Made by a program: the position numbers and the translations under genes. From Bacillota bacterium (GTDB lineage Bacteria > Bacillota > Clostridia > Christensenellales > SZUA-584): a DNA stretch of 64,000 nucleotides. Positions 51,234-61,219 of the stretch are shown here, in pieces. A model generated the notes under the pieces. It did no database searches and was not told the DNA's origin. It saw nothing but the letters and a program-made list of their open reading frames with translations. Where the stretch lies: NCBI GenBank assembly GCA_023406895.1, contig JAEXTV010000019.1, positions 92,723 to 156,722 of the forward strand, in the 5' to 3' direction. Positions within the stretch are counted from its first letter, which is position 1, and the number at the start of each line of letters is the position of its first letter.

Positions 51234-54200
51234 ATGAGAAGACAACTTTTGAGCGCGTTTCTTGCACTGTTCATGGTATTAACCCTGCTGCCGGTTTCGG
51301 CAATGGCGGAATCAACGGAAGTTAAATGGGGCGTGGCGGCCGAAGATGGCACGAAGCCTGTTGAGTGGGCAGGCAGCGGCACGCTCCAAGATGTCGTAAC
51401 CTACGCAAACGGATTAAGCCGTGGCACAGCGTACATTCAGCTGCAATCTAACGTAACCGCAGCCACGACCGCGACATTTACGCAAGGCACCACTATCCTC
51501 GACCTGAACGGTGGCACGCTAAGCGGCAGCAGCAGCAGCGGCGTCATCACGCTCAGTGGCGGCACGCTGACCATTGATGACAGCAGCGCAGGCGGGAACG
51601 GCAAGGTCACCAGTGCAGCAGGTGCTGATGATATCGGCACGATCAATGTCAGCGGCGGAAACCTTGTTGTTGCCGGCGGCACGGTGGAAAACCTGAAAAA
51701 TGGTGAGTTTGTGCATACGATTGCCGTTTCCTCGGGCAACGTGACCGTGAACGGCGGCAAGGTGTCTAGAGAGAAAGAGTCTTCTTCATCCTATACAATT
51801 AACAATACTGGCAGCGGCACCGTGACCGTGAACGGCGGCGAAGTAAGCGGAGGCATAAATACGATTGTAAACACAAGCGGCACCGTGAACGTGACGGGCG
51901 GCAAAGTAATCAACGACAAACTAACTGTGGTTTTCAATCAAGGTACCATGAGCATAACCGGCGGCTTGGTGCAAAACACTAGTCAATCATCATTTGTGAT
52001 TTGTAATATTGGCAGCGGCAGCGTGCATATTGGCGGCAGCGGCGAAGTAAGAGGTTGCATTCCGATTTTCCTCCCCCAAGGCAGCACCGGCACCGTGAGC
52101 GTGACCGGAGGTAAAGTAATCGCCGACGGCACCGATAGTTATGCGATTGAAAGCCAAGGCAAAGGCAGCATAAGCGTGTCCGGCGGCGAATTAATCGGCA
52201 AATCCTGTGCGATTCGCTGCTCCGAATATAGCACTGCCAATGTGAGTGTGACCGGCGGCGTACTCACCAGTGAAAATAGTTCGACCACTGCGGGTACGGT
52301 TTATTTGACGGGCGGCTGGCTCACAATTAACGGAGGCACGATCGAAAACACCAATACTAGCAACACCGGTTATGCGATTTATGTGTCGTCAAACGTAAAT
52401 ATTAAAATAATTTCCAAATCGCCTGTTATCATCAAGAGCACCGGCACAGCATTGAACCAAATACCGAGCATGGGCAATACCTTTGTGAAAACAGCCGCTA
52501 CGGATGTAAATGGCACAGTCGGCGTCGAGCCATATGATAGTAAAAATGTCGCAAACTACAAATATCTTGAGTTTGTGCCTACGGTAGCGGCAACCGGCGG
52601 CAAATCCTACGCCACGCTGCAGGAGGCGGTAGACGCGGTAGCACAAGACGCTACCATCACGCTGTTTAAGAACACCCAGGAGAATGTATCGATCACAAGA
52701 AATAATTCCTTCGTATTGGAGCTGAACAGCTATACCCTGGACGGCGGTACGGGCGTCGCCATAAAAAATAACGGCTCAGCCAATCTGACAATCTCCGACA
52801 AAACAGGCTCAGGCTTGGTGACAGGAAGCACGGGGATCGATAGCAAAGGCACTGGCGAAATCATCGTATTGGGCGGCAGAATCATAAGCAATGGTGGTTG
52901 TGCGATTCGTGGCGGTACCGTGACCCTCAGAGGCGGCAGGGTGGAGAACACGAACAGTGCCGACCAGGAGGCTATCGTAAGCGACCAAATAAAGATTGAA
53001 ACCTCCAGCTCCAGCTTTTTGATCATTGCGAGCAGCTATCAGGCCATGAGCCAGGCCCCTACCCTGCCATCAAATACGGCGAGCTATGTATGGCGCAGTC
53101 GGGAAGTTGGAGCCTTTGCCGTGGGGCCGTATGTTTGGGATTCCAGCCATACCTTTGTGTGGATCTGTACTGGCTACACCGTGACTTATCACCCCGGCGA
53201 AAACGGTGCCGGCAGCCAGGCGGCGGGCGCCAAGGCCCACGGCGATTCATTGAAGCTCCCAGGCGCTGTTTTTACCCGGGAGGGCTATAAGCAGACCGGT
53301 TGGGCGACCACCGAAGGCGGCGAACAGGCCTTTGCCCTGGGCGGCAGCTATACCGCAAACGCGGCCATAGATCTGTACCCTGTCTGGACGCCCAACACCT
53401 ACACCGTGACCTACCACCCCGGCGCAAACGGCACGGGCAGCCAGGTTGCCAATAGCAAGACACACGACATTGACCTTACGCTACGCGATGCTGTCTTTAC
53501 CCGTGAGGGCTATACGCAAACCGGCTGGGCGACCACCGACGGCGGCACAAAAGCCTATGAACTTGGCGGCAGCTATACCGCCAACACGGCTATCACCTTG
53601 TACCCTGCTTGGACGCCCGACACCTATGTGGTGACCTATCTTCCCGGCATAAACGGCACGGGCAGCCAGGCCACCGATAGCAAGACTCACGGCGTCACTT
53701 TGACACTAAGCGGTGCTGTCTTTACCCGTGAGGGCTATACACAAACCGGCTGGGCGACCACCGACGGCGGCACAAAAGCCTTTGCCCTTGGCGGCAGCTA
53801 TACCGCTAACGCGGCCACCGACCTGTACCCTGTTTGGACGCAAAACGCGCCTAATACCTACACCGTATCCCTGCCCACAGGTACAGGCTACACCGTTACA
53901 GCGCAAGACGGTTCTTCCTCGCCCGTGACAGAGGGCGGCAGCTTCAGCTTTACCGTAGCCATTACTGGCGGCTACCATAAAGGTAGCAGCTTCGCGGTCA
54001 AGGCCAACGGTGCGTCGCTCACGGCAAATGGCAGCGGCGTATATACCATTTCCAGCATCACGCAAGCACAAACCGTGACAGTGGAAGGTGTGGAGCAGGA
54101 TAGTCCCGCGCCGACACCGTCGCCAACGTCTGCCCCGCCCGCCGATACGGTATATAACGACCCCAGCAAAGATGATGCCACCGTTTGGCTAACCGGAAGC

Positions 54201-54668
54201 GGATTTGCAAGCGATGATCTGCTGATGACGCAAGCCCTGTCCGCAGGCAGCGATTACAATGCCATGCTCAAGCTGGCGGATGGGAATGATGTCTTACTGG
54301 TATATGAAATCTCTCTGCAAAGCGGCACGAAATCCACCGGCAGCCCCATGTTCCTCACGTTTGATCTGACGGAACAATACGCCGGGCAGGCGTTGACGCT
54401 GGTTCATAAAAAAGCAGATGGCACCTTTGAATATCTCTATGCCACTGCGGGCGCAGATGGCAAAGTGACGTTTGGGCCCCTGTACGAGCTTTCGCCGTTC
54501 ATGCTGGTGAAAGGAACACTGTCGGATGCTTCTGACGAGATTCCTAAAACCGATGACGACAGTTCGACGTGGATAATATGGCTGCTGTGTGGTTTAGCGG
54601 CGGCAGGTATTGCGTCGCTCATTGTGTTAAACAAACGAAAAAAGGCGCACTCAAAATACAAAGCATAA
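51234..54668 (+). CDS. Large repeat-rich, sortase-type cell-surface protein
   Basis: The 1144-residue protein has a signal peptide (about 1-26, ending SAMA), a long beta-helix-like region (about 40-620) of repeated V-x-GG-x-V and S-GG-x-L turns, three InlB/Listeria-Bacteroides-type repeats of about 75 residues (about 648-872, each with EGYxQTGWATT and SYTAN), a beta domain, and a C-terminal IPKTD motif, hydrophobic helix and KRKK tail. This is the plan of a wall-anchored adhesin or surface-layer protein. No sortase gene is in the window. ATG 51234 follows GGAG. Confidence 0.85.
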   Translation: MRRQLLSAFLALFMVLTLLPVSAMAESTEVKWGVAAEDGTKPVEWAGSGTLQDVVTYANGLSRGTAYIQLQSNVTAATTATFTQGTTILDLNGGTLSGSSSSGVITLSGGTLTIDDSSAGGNGKVTSAAGADDIGTINVSGGNLVVAGGTVENLKNGEFVHTIAVSSGNVTVNGGKVSREKESSSSYTINNTGSGTVTVNGGEVSGGINTIVNTSGTVNVTGGKVINDKLTVVFNQGTMSITGGLVQNTSQSSFVICNIGSGSVHIGGSGEVRGCIPIFLPQGSTGTVSVTGGKVIADGTDSYAIESQGKGSISVSGGELIGKSCAIRCSEYSTANVSVTGGVLTSENSSTTAGTVYLTGGWLTINGGTIENTNTSNTGYAIYVSSNVNIKIISKSPVIIKSTGTALNQIPSMGNTFVKTAATDVNGTVGVEPYDSKNVANYKYLEFVPTVAATGGKSYATLQEAVDAVAQDATITLFKNTQENVSITRNNSFVLELNSYTLDGGTGVAIKNNGSANLTISDKTGSGLVTGSTGIDSKGTGEIIVLGGRIISNGGCAIRGGTVTLRGGRVENTNSADQEAIVSDQIKIETSSSSFLIIASSYQAMSQAPTLPSNTASYVWRSREVGAFAVGPYVWDSSHTFVWICTGYTVTYHPGENGAGSQAAGAKAHGDSLKLPGAVFTREGYKQTGWATTEGGEQAFALGGSYTANAAIDLYPVWTPNTYTVTYHPGANGTGSQVANSKTHDIDLTLRDAVFTREGYTQTGWATTDGGTKAYELGGSYTANTAITLYPAWTPDTYVVTYLPGINGTGSQATDSKTHGVTLTLSGAVFTREGYTQTGWATTDGGTKAFALGGSYTANAATDLYPVWTQNAPNTYTVSLPTGTGYTVTAQDGSSSPVTEGGSFSFTVAITGGYHKGSSFAVKANGASLTANGSGVYTISSITQAQTVTVEGVEQDSPAPTPSPTSAPPADTVYNDPSKDDATVWLTGSGFASDDLLMTQALSAGSDYNAMLKLADGNDVLLVYEISLQSGTKSTGSPMFLTFDLTEQYAGQALTLVHKKADGTFEYLYATAGADGKVTFGPLYELSPFMLVKGTLSDASDEIPKTDDDSSTWIIWLLCGLAAAGIASLIVLNKRKKAHSKYKA
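53174..53850. repeat. Three tandem approx. 225-bp repeats (InlB-type modules)
   Basis: Three in-frame units inside the surface-protein gene, the second and third more alike than the first at DNA level. Sequences such as GAGGGCTATACGCAAACCGG recur once per unit. Confidence 0.75.
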
Positions 54669-54735
54669 AAAACAAAAGCGACAGGTATTCGGTTGATATC
54701 GTTTGTACCTTTCGCAGAAAGAAGAGGTCAAAAAG

Positions 54736-56610
54736 ATGAGAAAGACAGTTGTATTGATACTTGCCATGGTGATGCTGATTATGGCTGTGCCGTGCACAGC
54801 ACTGGCGCAGGCACCGGAAGAAACCGGGACATCCGAAGACAGTGCGGCGCCTACGGTGACCGAGGAACCCGAAGACAGCACTGCGCCTGTAGCGTCCGAG
54901 GTCCCCGAGGATAGCGCTGCGCCCGAGGTGTCTGTGGAATTTGAAGACAGCGCTGCGCCTGTGTTATTGTCAACAGAAGCGGTCGGGGCGGGCTTCATCG
55001 CCTCAGCGGGTGAGGCGATCATCTCCTCTCTGGGCGATCATTTCGGACTGGGTATATTCGGAGACATTGGCTCTGCGCTGTTCGGAGAATTGATGGGCGG
55101 CATATTCGGGGACGACACCGACCAGATCATAGACATGCTGACTCAGGTACAAAAGCAGCTGGATGAGCTTTCCGTCAAGATAGACAAGCAGACGCAGGAG
55201 ATAAAGAAGGCGATAACCGATTCCGAGCTGTCTTCCGATTTAAGAAAGGTCAACGAACTTTATGCTCAGACCGACCGACTGTATGCCGACTACAGCGCTA
55301 TACTCGCGATAACCGACGATACGGTTCGTGCCCGGGAGCTTGACAGCTTTTTCAACAGTACCGTGCCCAAGGCGAACCTGCGCTCCATGATCACCTCCTG
55401 CGGCGCGTATCTCACCAAATCGAGCGGCGGGTCGCCCTCTCTTTGCAGCATGTATTTCGACAGCTGCTGCGAAACGTATACGTTTGAGCATCAGATGGCG
55501 GACGGCGTTAACGCCTTCTATATCTATCATTTGGGCAACATGCAGAAGATGCTCATGCTGTATAACGACTGGTGTGAATACACCGCGGCTGATAAAAGCA
55601 ACCCAAGCGACGCCAAAATGCTCGAGCTTAAGCGGGCAGCGGACGAGGCCGGCAAGATCTATTCCGCCATCGCACAGCAGCTGCGCATACCCTATCTGAC
55701 CAAGGAAATTGCCTACACCGGCACCGATGCGCTGGGCAACAGCGTGAACTACTATATCGTGCGCCTCAACAGCGACCACCGCCGCTATGTGATCGTGGAC
55801 AAGGCTTATAGCTACGGCACCTTCTACGGCAAGGCCAAGGAGACGTTTGACTCCAAGCATATGAGAACATATCTACAATCTCAGAAGACCTCGGGCTATG
55901 ACAAGCTGATGTTTACACCGCCCACGAACAAAGAAGAAGTGCTCACGGGTATGGTGATCGCCAACCCCAAGGATGCCGACAGCTTCTACGCCAAGGCTGC
56001 CCGCAATGGAATACTGAGCTATCTGGAAAGCTACGGCATGAAGATCAACAGCGCTAATCCCAAAAAAGCTACGGCCTTTGTATTCTCCGACGCTGTGGCT
56101 CATTCCGATAAGCCTAACGATACTACGGCCAGATATTATGGTGTGGTTGATAAGAAAAATAAGATCATCAGCAGTGAGAGTTATTACCTGCATTATTTCA
56201 TGAGCAATGCCGGTGAAAAAAAGCTTAAGAAAAATATAGATTATATTTATTCTTTAGGTTATACCAGAGTAGCGGGCATGCCATACGCCGGAAGGTTAGT
56301 TAAATACAAGGAAGTCAAGCTCTCCGGCGGTAATACCCAGCTTGCTGTCTATGTGGATTACAGCATGAAGATTTTCCACAGTGACTTTAATTATCCGATG
56401 TATCTGATATATAAGCTGGATGAGGATCTTGGCTATACCGGAAACGAGCTTCACACACAGGCGGGCGGCGTGTTTGAGATGTATTTTCTGGGTATAAACG
56501 TTTGGTGGTTCATAGGCATCGGCGCAGTGTTGGTAATCGGCGCAGCAGGTGTTGTGGTGGTCATCGTACGGCGCAAAAGAAAAAAAGAAGCATTAAGTAT
56601 TACAGAGTAA
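54736..56610 (+). CDS. Membrane-anchored helical exoprotein of unknown function, copy 1
   Basis: The 624-residue protein has a signal peptide (about 1-25), four 12-residue acidic repeats of the form EDSAAPxVxExP (34-81), a glycine-rich hydrophobic segment (about 87-128), a coiled coil (about 134-170), a long mostly helical domain and a C-terminal membrane helix followed by RRKRKKE. I recognise no family. The hydrophobic-then-coiled-coil layout recalls alpha-helical pore-forming toxins, but this is only a resemblance. AAGAGG precedes ATG 54736. A close tandem paralogue follows after 24 bp. Confidence 0.75.
   Translation: MRKTVVLILAMVMLIMAVPCTALAQAPEETGTSEDSAAPTVTEEPEDSTAPVASEVPEDSAAPEVSVEFEDSAAPVLLSTEAVGAGFIASAGEAIISSLGDHFGLGIFGDIGSALFGELMGGIFGDDTDQIIDMLTQVQKQLDELSVKIDKQTQEIKKAITDSELSSDLRKVNELYAQTDRLYADYSAILAITDDTVRARELDSFFNSTVPKANLRSMITSCGAYLTKSSGGSPSLCSMYFDSCCETYTFEHQMADGVNAFYIYHLGNMQKMLMLYNDWCEYTAADKSNPSDAKMLELKRAADEAGKIYSAIAQQLRIPYLTKEIAYTGTDALGNSVNYYIVRLNSDHRRYVIVDKAYSYGTFYGKAKETFDSKHMRTYLQSQKTSGYDKLMFTPPTNKEEVLTGMVIANPKDADSFYAKAARNGILSYLESYGMKINSANPKKATAFVFSDAVAHSDKPNDTTARYYGVVDKKNKIISSESYYLHYFMSNAGEKKLKKNIDYIYSLGYTRVAGMPYAGRLVKYKEVKLSGGNTQLAVYVDYSMKIFHSDFNYPMYLIYKLDEDLGYTGNELHTQAGGVFEMYFLGINVWWFIGIGAVLVIGAAGVVVVIVRRKRKKEALSITE
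54835..54978 (+). repeat. Four 36-bp tandem repeats (EDSAAP units)
   Basis: Acidic, proline-containing 12-residue units in the linker after the signal peptide; the same array recurs in copy 2 at about 56734-56877. Such linkers often span the cell wall. Confidence 0.7.
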
Positions 56611-56634
56611 ACGGCGAAAGAAGAGGTCAAAAAG

Positions 56635-58521
56635 ATGAGAAAGACAGTTGTATTGATACTTGCCATGGTGATGCTGATTATGGCTGTGCCGTGCACAGCA
56701 CTGGCGCAGGCACCGGAGGAAACCGGGACATCCGAAGACAGCGCTGCGCCTGCGGTGACCGAGGTCCCCGAAGACAGCACTGCGCCTGTAGCGTCCGAGG
56801 GCCCCGAGGATAGCGCGGTGCCCGAGGTGTCTGTGGAATCCGAAGACAGCGCTGCGCCTGTGTTATTGTCAACAGACGCGGCCGGGGCGGGCTTCATCGC
56901 CTCAGCGGGTGAGGCGATCATCTCCTCTCTGGGCGATCATTTCGGACTGGGTATATTCGGAGATATTGGCTCTGCGCTGTTCGGGGAATTGATGGGCGGT
57001 ATTTTCGGGGACGACACCAACGAGCAGATCATAGACATGCTGACTCAGGTACAAAAGCAGCTGGATGAACTTTCCCTTAAGATAGACAAGCAGACGCAGG
57101 AGATAAAGCGGGCGATAACCGATTCCGAGCTGTCTTCCGACTTAAGAAAGGTCAACGAGCTCTATGCTCAGACCGACCGGCTGTATGCCGACTACAGCGC
57201 TATACTGGCGATAACCGACGATACGGTTCGTGCCCGGGAGCTTGACAGCTTTTTCAACAGTACCGTGCCCAAGGCAAACCTGCGCTCCATGATCACCTCC
57301 TGCGGCGCCTATCTCACCAAATCGAGCGGCGGGTCGCCCTCTCTTTGCAGCATGTATTTCGACAGCTGCTGCGCCACATATACGTTCGAGCATCAGATGG
57401 CGGACGGCGTTAACGCCTTCTATATCTATCATCTGGGCAACATGCAGAAAATGCTCATGCTGTATAACGACTGGTGTGAATACACCGCGGCTGATAAAAG
57501 TGACCCAAACGACGCCAAAATGCTCGAGCTTAACCGGACAGCCGCCGAGGCCGGCAAGATCTATTCCGCCATCGCACAGCAGCTGCGCATACCCTATCTG
57601 ACCAAGGAAATTGCCCACACCGGTACCGATGCGCTGGGCAACAGCGTCAGCTACTATATCGTGCGCCTCAACAGTGACCACCGCCGTTATGTGGTGGTGG
57701 ACAAGGCCTACAGCTACGGCACGTTCTACGGCAAGGCCAAGGAGACGTTTGGCTATGTAGACCAGCTTCGCTCCAATGTAAGGTTTTTACAGTCTCAGAA
57801 GACCTCGGGCTATGACAAGCTGATGTTGACACCGCCCACGAACAAAGAAGAAGTGCTCACGGGTATGGTGATCGCCAACCCCAAGGATGCCGACAGCTTC
57901 TACGCCAAGGCTGCCCGCAACGGAATACTGAGCTATCTGGAAAGCAACGGCATGAAACTCAACAGTGCAAACACCTCTAAAGCCAATGCCTTTGTATTCT
58001 CCGATCAAGTTGCGCATTCCGCAAAAGAAAGAGAACTATCCGGTACGGGAGTCGCAGGATGTCTTTATGGCGAGGTGAATAAAAAAGGAAAAATCGTCAG
58101 CAACGAGAGCTACTACCTGCATTATTTCATGAGCAATGCCGATGAAAAAAAGCTGAAGAAGAATATTGAGAGGACTTTGCTATCTGTTAACATCATCGGC
58201 AACAAATTTGCTCCAAATATCGGCAAATATGAAGACGCAAAGCTCTCCGGCGGCAATCCCCAACTTGTTGTCTATGCTGATTATATCATCAAGGATTACA
58301 GCGAGTATTGCTATGATTTCCCGATGTATCTCGTATACAAGCTGGATGAGGATCTTGGATATACCGGAACCGAGCTTCAGACACAGGCGGGCGGCGTGTT
58401 TGAGATGTATTTTCTCGGCATTAACGTTTGGTGGTTCATAGGCATCGGCGCAGCGCTGGTGATCGGCGCAGCAGTCACGGTGGTGATAACCATACATCGC
58501 AAAAGAAAAAAGAAGGCATAG
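56635..58521 (+). CDS. Membrane-anchored helical exoprotein of unknown function, copy 2
   Basis: The 628-residue paralogue of the preceding protein shares the signal peptide, four acidic repeats, glycine-rich segment, coiled coil and C-terminal anchor almost residue for residue. The copies differ in a short insert near 365-385 (GYVDQLRSNVR against DSKHMR) and in a variable stretch at about 455-540. The upstream sequence, including GAAGAGGTCAAAAAG, is repeated too, so the duplication covered the ribosome binding site. Both genes end with GINVWWFIGIGA and a basic tail. Function unknown. Confidence 0.75.
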   Translation: MRKTVVLILAMVMLIMAVPCTALAQAPEETGTSEDSAAPAVTEVPEDSTAPVASEGPEDSAVPEVSVESEDSAAPVLLSTDAAGAGFIASAGEAIISSLGDHFGLGIFGDIGSALFGELMGGIFGDDTNEQIIDMLTQVQKQLDELSLKIDKQTQEIKRAITDSELSSDLRKVNELYAQTDRLYADYSAILAITDDTVRARELDSFFNSTVPKANLRSMITSCGAYLTKSSGGSPSLCSMYFDSCCATYTFEHQMADGVNAFYIYHLGNMQKMLMLYNDWCEYTAADKSDPNDAKMLELNRTAAEAGKIYSAIAQQLRIPYLTKEIAHTGTDALGNSVSYYIVRLNSDHRRYVVVDKAYSYGTFYGKAKETFGYVDQLRSNVRFLQSQKTSGYDKLMLTPPTNKEEVLTGMVIANPKDADSFYAKAARNGILSYLESNGMKLNSANTSKANAFVFSDQVAHSAKERELSGTGVAGCLYGEVNKKGKIVSNESYYLHYFMSNADEKKLKKNIERTLLSVNIIGNKFAPNIGKYEDAKLSGGNPQLVVYADYIIKDYSEYCYDFPMYLVYKLDEDLGYTGTELQTQAGGVFEMYFLGINVWWFIGIGAALVIGAAVTVVITIHRKRKKKA

Positions 58522-58529
58522 ATATTTAA

Positions 58530-58583
58530 GAGCATATGGCGGGACGGGCGGCGGCGGTTTTTGCCCCGCCTGCTCTTATTTTT
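58530..58583 (+). terminator. Terminator after exoprotein copy 2
   Basis: GAGC..GGCGGG pairs with CCCGCC.GCTC, followed by TTATTTTTG, nine bases after the stop. Confidence 0.75.
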
Positions 58584-58995
58584 GCGATGCAAAATGCTGA
58601 TAAGAATAAAAAGATGCCTTATCTTGAGAAACGATAAGTGACAAAATTTTTATCACAAAACAATAGGGGTCATTTTCCTCTCAGCTTTTCAGCAGATCTG
58701 AGCAGACAATGCAGACATTACGCCTGTGAAAGATTAAGCGTTTAGTTTTTTGAAAAAGACGCGATGGACAAAGCATTGCTGCACATCAATAGTAGGGCAT
58801 TGGCCGATAATTTGATAATAAAATTTGGGGCGAGTACTGCATAAACATTTGTATTCGTCTTTTTGATATGTGGAAATACTCATAAAAGATCTGTATAGCA
58901 AAATATCTTTTTTATAGCGATTCATATTGACGAATCGTATGACGGCCATTAAAATATGTTAGATGTTCAACAGTTGGATGTAAAACAGAAGTGGA
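58584..58995. other. Non-coding A/T-rich region
   Basis: About 410 bp before the MarR gene. A 71-codon minus-strand frame (58734-58949) lacks a start signal and known motifs and I do not call it a gene. I see no clear promoter pair. Confidence 0.35.
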
Positions 58996-59457
58996 ATGAA
59001 AGGAATTATGGAAAACATAAGGATAGGCTTGGCGCTTCGATCGCTAAGCAACATGATCAGACGTTATGTTGAGTTTTCTACACATAAAAGGGAGATCGAA
59101 AAAGTGACGGGCAACAATGGCTGTATCATTGGATATCTTGCTGATAACGCAGAAAAAGATATTTACCAGAAGGATATAGAGGACCACTTTACGATTACGC
59201 GCTCAACAGCGTCAAAGGTGCTCAGCCTCATGGAGCAAAAAGAGCTTATACGCAGGCAGGCCGTTGCGCAGGATGCGCGGCTTAAAAAAATAGTATTGAC
59301 GAAAAAGGCACGGGAGATCAGTGAAATCATGCTGCAGGATGAGAGAAAGATGGAACATAATTTATTAAAGGGGTTTACAGAAATAGAATTAGAAACGTTG
59401 TTTTCCTACATCACCAGAATGAAAGAAAACCTCTCAAACTCCCGGGACAATCATTGA
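58996..59457 (+). CDS. MarR-family transcriptional regulator
   Basis: The 153-residue protein is all helical with a winged helix-turn-helix: IYQKDIEDHFTITRSTASKVLSLMEQKELIRR followed by the wing DARLKKIVLTKKA. MarR proteins repress efflux genes until a ligand binds; the exporter genes follow directly, 10 bp downstream. ATG 58996 has a weak site; ATG 59008 has AAAGGA but at short spacing, so the first four residues are uncertain. Confidence 0.92.
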   Translation: MKGIMENIRIGLALRSLSNMIRRYVEFSTHKREIEKVTGNNGCIIGYLADNAEKDIYQKDIEDHFTITRSTASKVLSLMEQKELIRRQAVAQDARLKKIVLTKKAREISEIMLQDERKMEHNLLKGFTEIELETLFSYITRMKENLSNSRDNH

Positions 59458-59467
59458 GGAGATTTGC

Positions 59468-61219
59468 ATGATTAAGAAGCTATTAACCAGCGTACGGGAA
59501 TACAAGAAAGATACAATCCTTACGCCGGTGTTTGTTACTTTTGAATCTATTTTGGAAATTATTATTCCGACGTTAATTGCTACGTTGATCGACAATGGCA
59601 TCGAGCAAAAAAACATGTCTTTTGTTATACTTATGGGGCTTGCCTTGGTGTCTTGTGCAGCGGTCTCATTGCTTATGGGCTTTTTATCAGGCCGCAGTGC
59701 GGCGATTGCTTCGGCGGGATTTGCCAAGAATCTTCGGCAGGATGTGTTCTACAAGGTACAGGAATTCTCCTTTTCTAATATTGATAAGTTTTCGACAGCC
59801 AGTATTATTACACGGCTGACGACTGATGTAACCAACGTCCAGAACGCTTTTCAAATGGTAATACGCCTTGCTGTGCGTGCGCCTATGATGATTGTATTTG
59901 CTTTAATATTCTCATTTCGGATTGATGCGGGGCTATCTCTGGTTTTTCTGGGGGTTATTCCGATCCTTGGCGTTGGCCTCTGGCTCATCATAACACGTGT
60001 TCACCCGATTTTTGTGCGGGTATTTAAAACCTACGATAAACTGAATAATATCGTTCAGGAGAACCTTCACGGTATACGGGTGGTCAAGTCATATATCCGC
60101 GAGGATTATGAGGAGAAGAAATTCGAAGACGTATCACAGACGATATTTCGGGATTTTACCAAAGCCGAAAAGCGGCTTGCCTTTAACATGCCGCTTATGC
60201 AGTTCTGCCTATATACCTGTATGCTGCTGCTGTCGTGGTTTGGTGCAAAAGCAATTGTGGCAAGCGGAAATAACGCGGCTTTGGGCCTTTCAACGGGGGA
60301 GCTTGCCAGCCTCATTACATACGTAATGCAAATACTGATGAGCCTTATGATGCTTTCCATGGTATTCGTCATGATCATCATTTCACGCGCATCCGTGGAG
60401 CGTATTACAGAGGTGCTGGGCGAAGAAAGCGACCTTAAAAACGGAGATAATCCAACATATACGGTCAAGGACGGTTCCATTACATTTGAAAATGTCATGT
60501 TTGCTTATACAAAAAAAGCAGATAAACCGGTTCTTAACAACATCAACATATCTATCGCCTCTGGAGAAACGGTAGGCATCATCGGCGGCACCGGTTCTTC
60601 GAAGTCCAGCCTTGTCCAATTGATTCCGCGGCTTTATGACGCCACAGACGGCAAAGTGACCGTAGGCGGTGTTGATGTGCGCGATTATGACCTCGCGTCA
60701 CTGCGCAATCACGTTGCCATGGTGCTGCAAAAAAACGTGCTTTTCTCCGGAACCATCAAAGAGAATCTTCGGTGGGGTGATGAAAACGCAACCGATGAGG
60801 AAATTATCCGCGCCTGCCGGCTTGCTCAGGCCGATCAATTCATACGGGAATTTCCCGATGGGTACGAAACGCATATCGAGCAGGGAGGAACCAATGTGTC
60901 CGGCGGGCAGCGGCAGCGTCTTTGTATTGCACGGGCGCTTTTGAAAAAGCCGACTATACTGATACTTGATGATTCCACCAGCGCGGTTGACACGAAGACG
61001 GACAGTCTCATCAGGCAGGCGTTTCAACAGGAGATACCCAATACGACAAAGATCATCATTGCGCAGCGTGTTTCTTCCGTTCAGGATGCCGACAAGATCA
61101 TTGTGCTCAATGACGGCGCTGTCGACGCGGTTGGCACGCACGAAGAACTGCTCAAAACCTGCGCGATATACAGAGAGGTCTATGAATCTCAGAACAGAGG
61201 AAGTGTGCTTCATGGATAG
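59468..61219 (+). CDS. Heterodimeric ABC exporter, subunit 1 (degenerate ATP site)
   Basis: The 583-residue half-transporter has a six-helix membrane domain (about 15-315) and an NBD with Walker A GGTGSSKSS, signature VSGGQRQ and Walker B LILDDSTSAVD. Asp replaces the catalytic Glu, the mark of the non-hydrolysing site in heterodimeric exporters such as LmrCD or TM287/288. Walker A has Ser in place of the usual third Gly. GAGGAG precedes the ATG. It overlaps the next gene by 8 bp. Likely role: multidrug or lipid export. Confidence 0.93.
   Translation: MIKKLLTSVREYKKDTILTPVFVTFESILEIIIPTLIATLIDNGIEQKNMSFVILMGLALVSCAAVSLLMGFLSGRSAAIASAGFAKNLRQDVFYKVQEFSFSNIDKFSTASIITRLTTDVTNVQNAFQMVIRLAVRAPMMIVFALIFSFRIDAGLSLVFLGVIPILGVGLWLIITRVHPIFVRVFKTYDKLNNIVQENLHGIRVVKSYIREDYEEKKFEDVSQTIFRDFTKAEKRLAFNMPLMQFCLYTCMLLLSWFGAKAIVASGNNAALGLSTGELASLITYVMQILMSLMMLSMVFVMIIISRASVERITEVLGEESDLKNGDNPTYTVKDGSITFENVMFAYTKKADKPVLNNINISIASGETVGIIGGTGSSKSSLVQLIPRLYDATDGKVTVGGVDVRDYDLASLRNHVAMVLQKNVLFSGTIKENLRWGDENATDEEIIRACRLAQADQFIREFPDGYETHIEQGGTNVSGGQRQRLCIARALLKKPTILILDDSTSAVDTKTDSLIRQAFQQEIPNTTKIIIAQRVSSVQDADKIIVLNDGAVDAVGTHEELLKTCAIYREVYESQNRGSVLHG

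Noticed and set aside
51500..53100. Repeats in the surface-protein gene as a possible CRISPR array
   Set aside because: They are in-frame, irregular glycine-rich coding repeats without constant repeat-spacer spacing, and no cas genes are present.
58734..58949. 71-codon minus-strand frame before the MarR gene
   Set aside because: No ribosome binding site and no familiar motif; A/T-rich region where such frames arise by chance.
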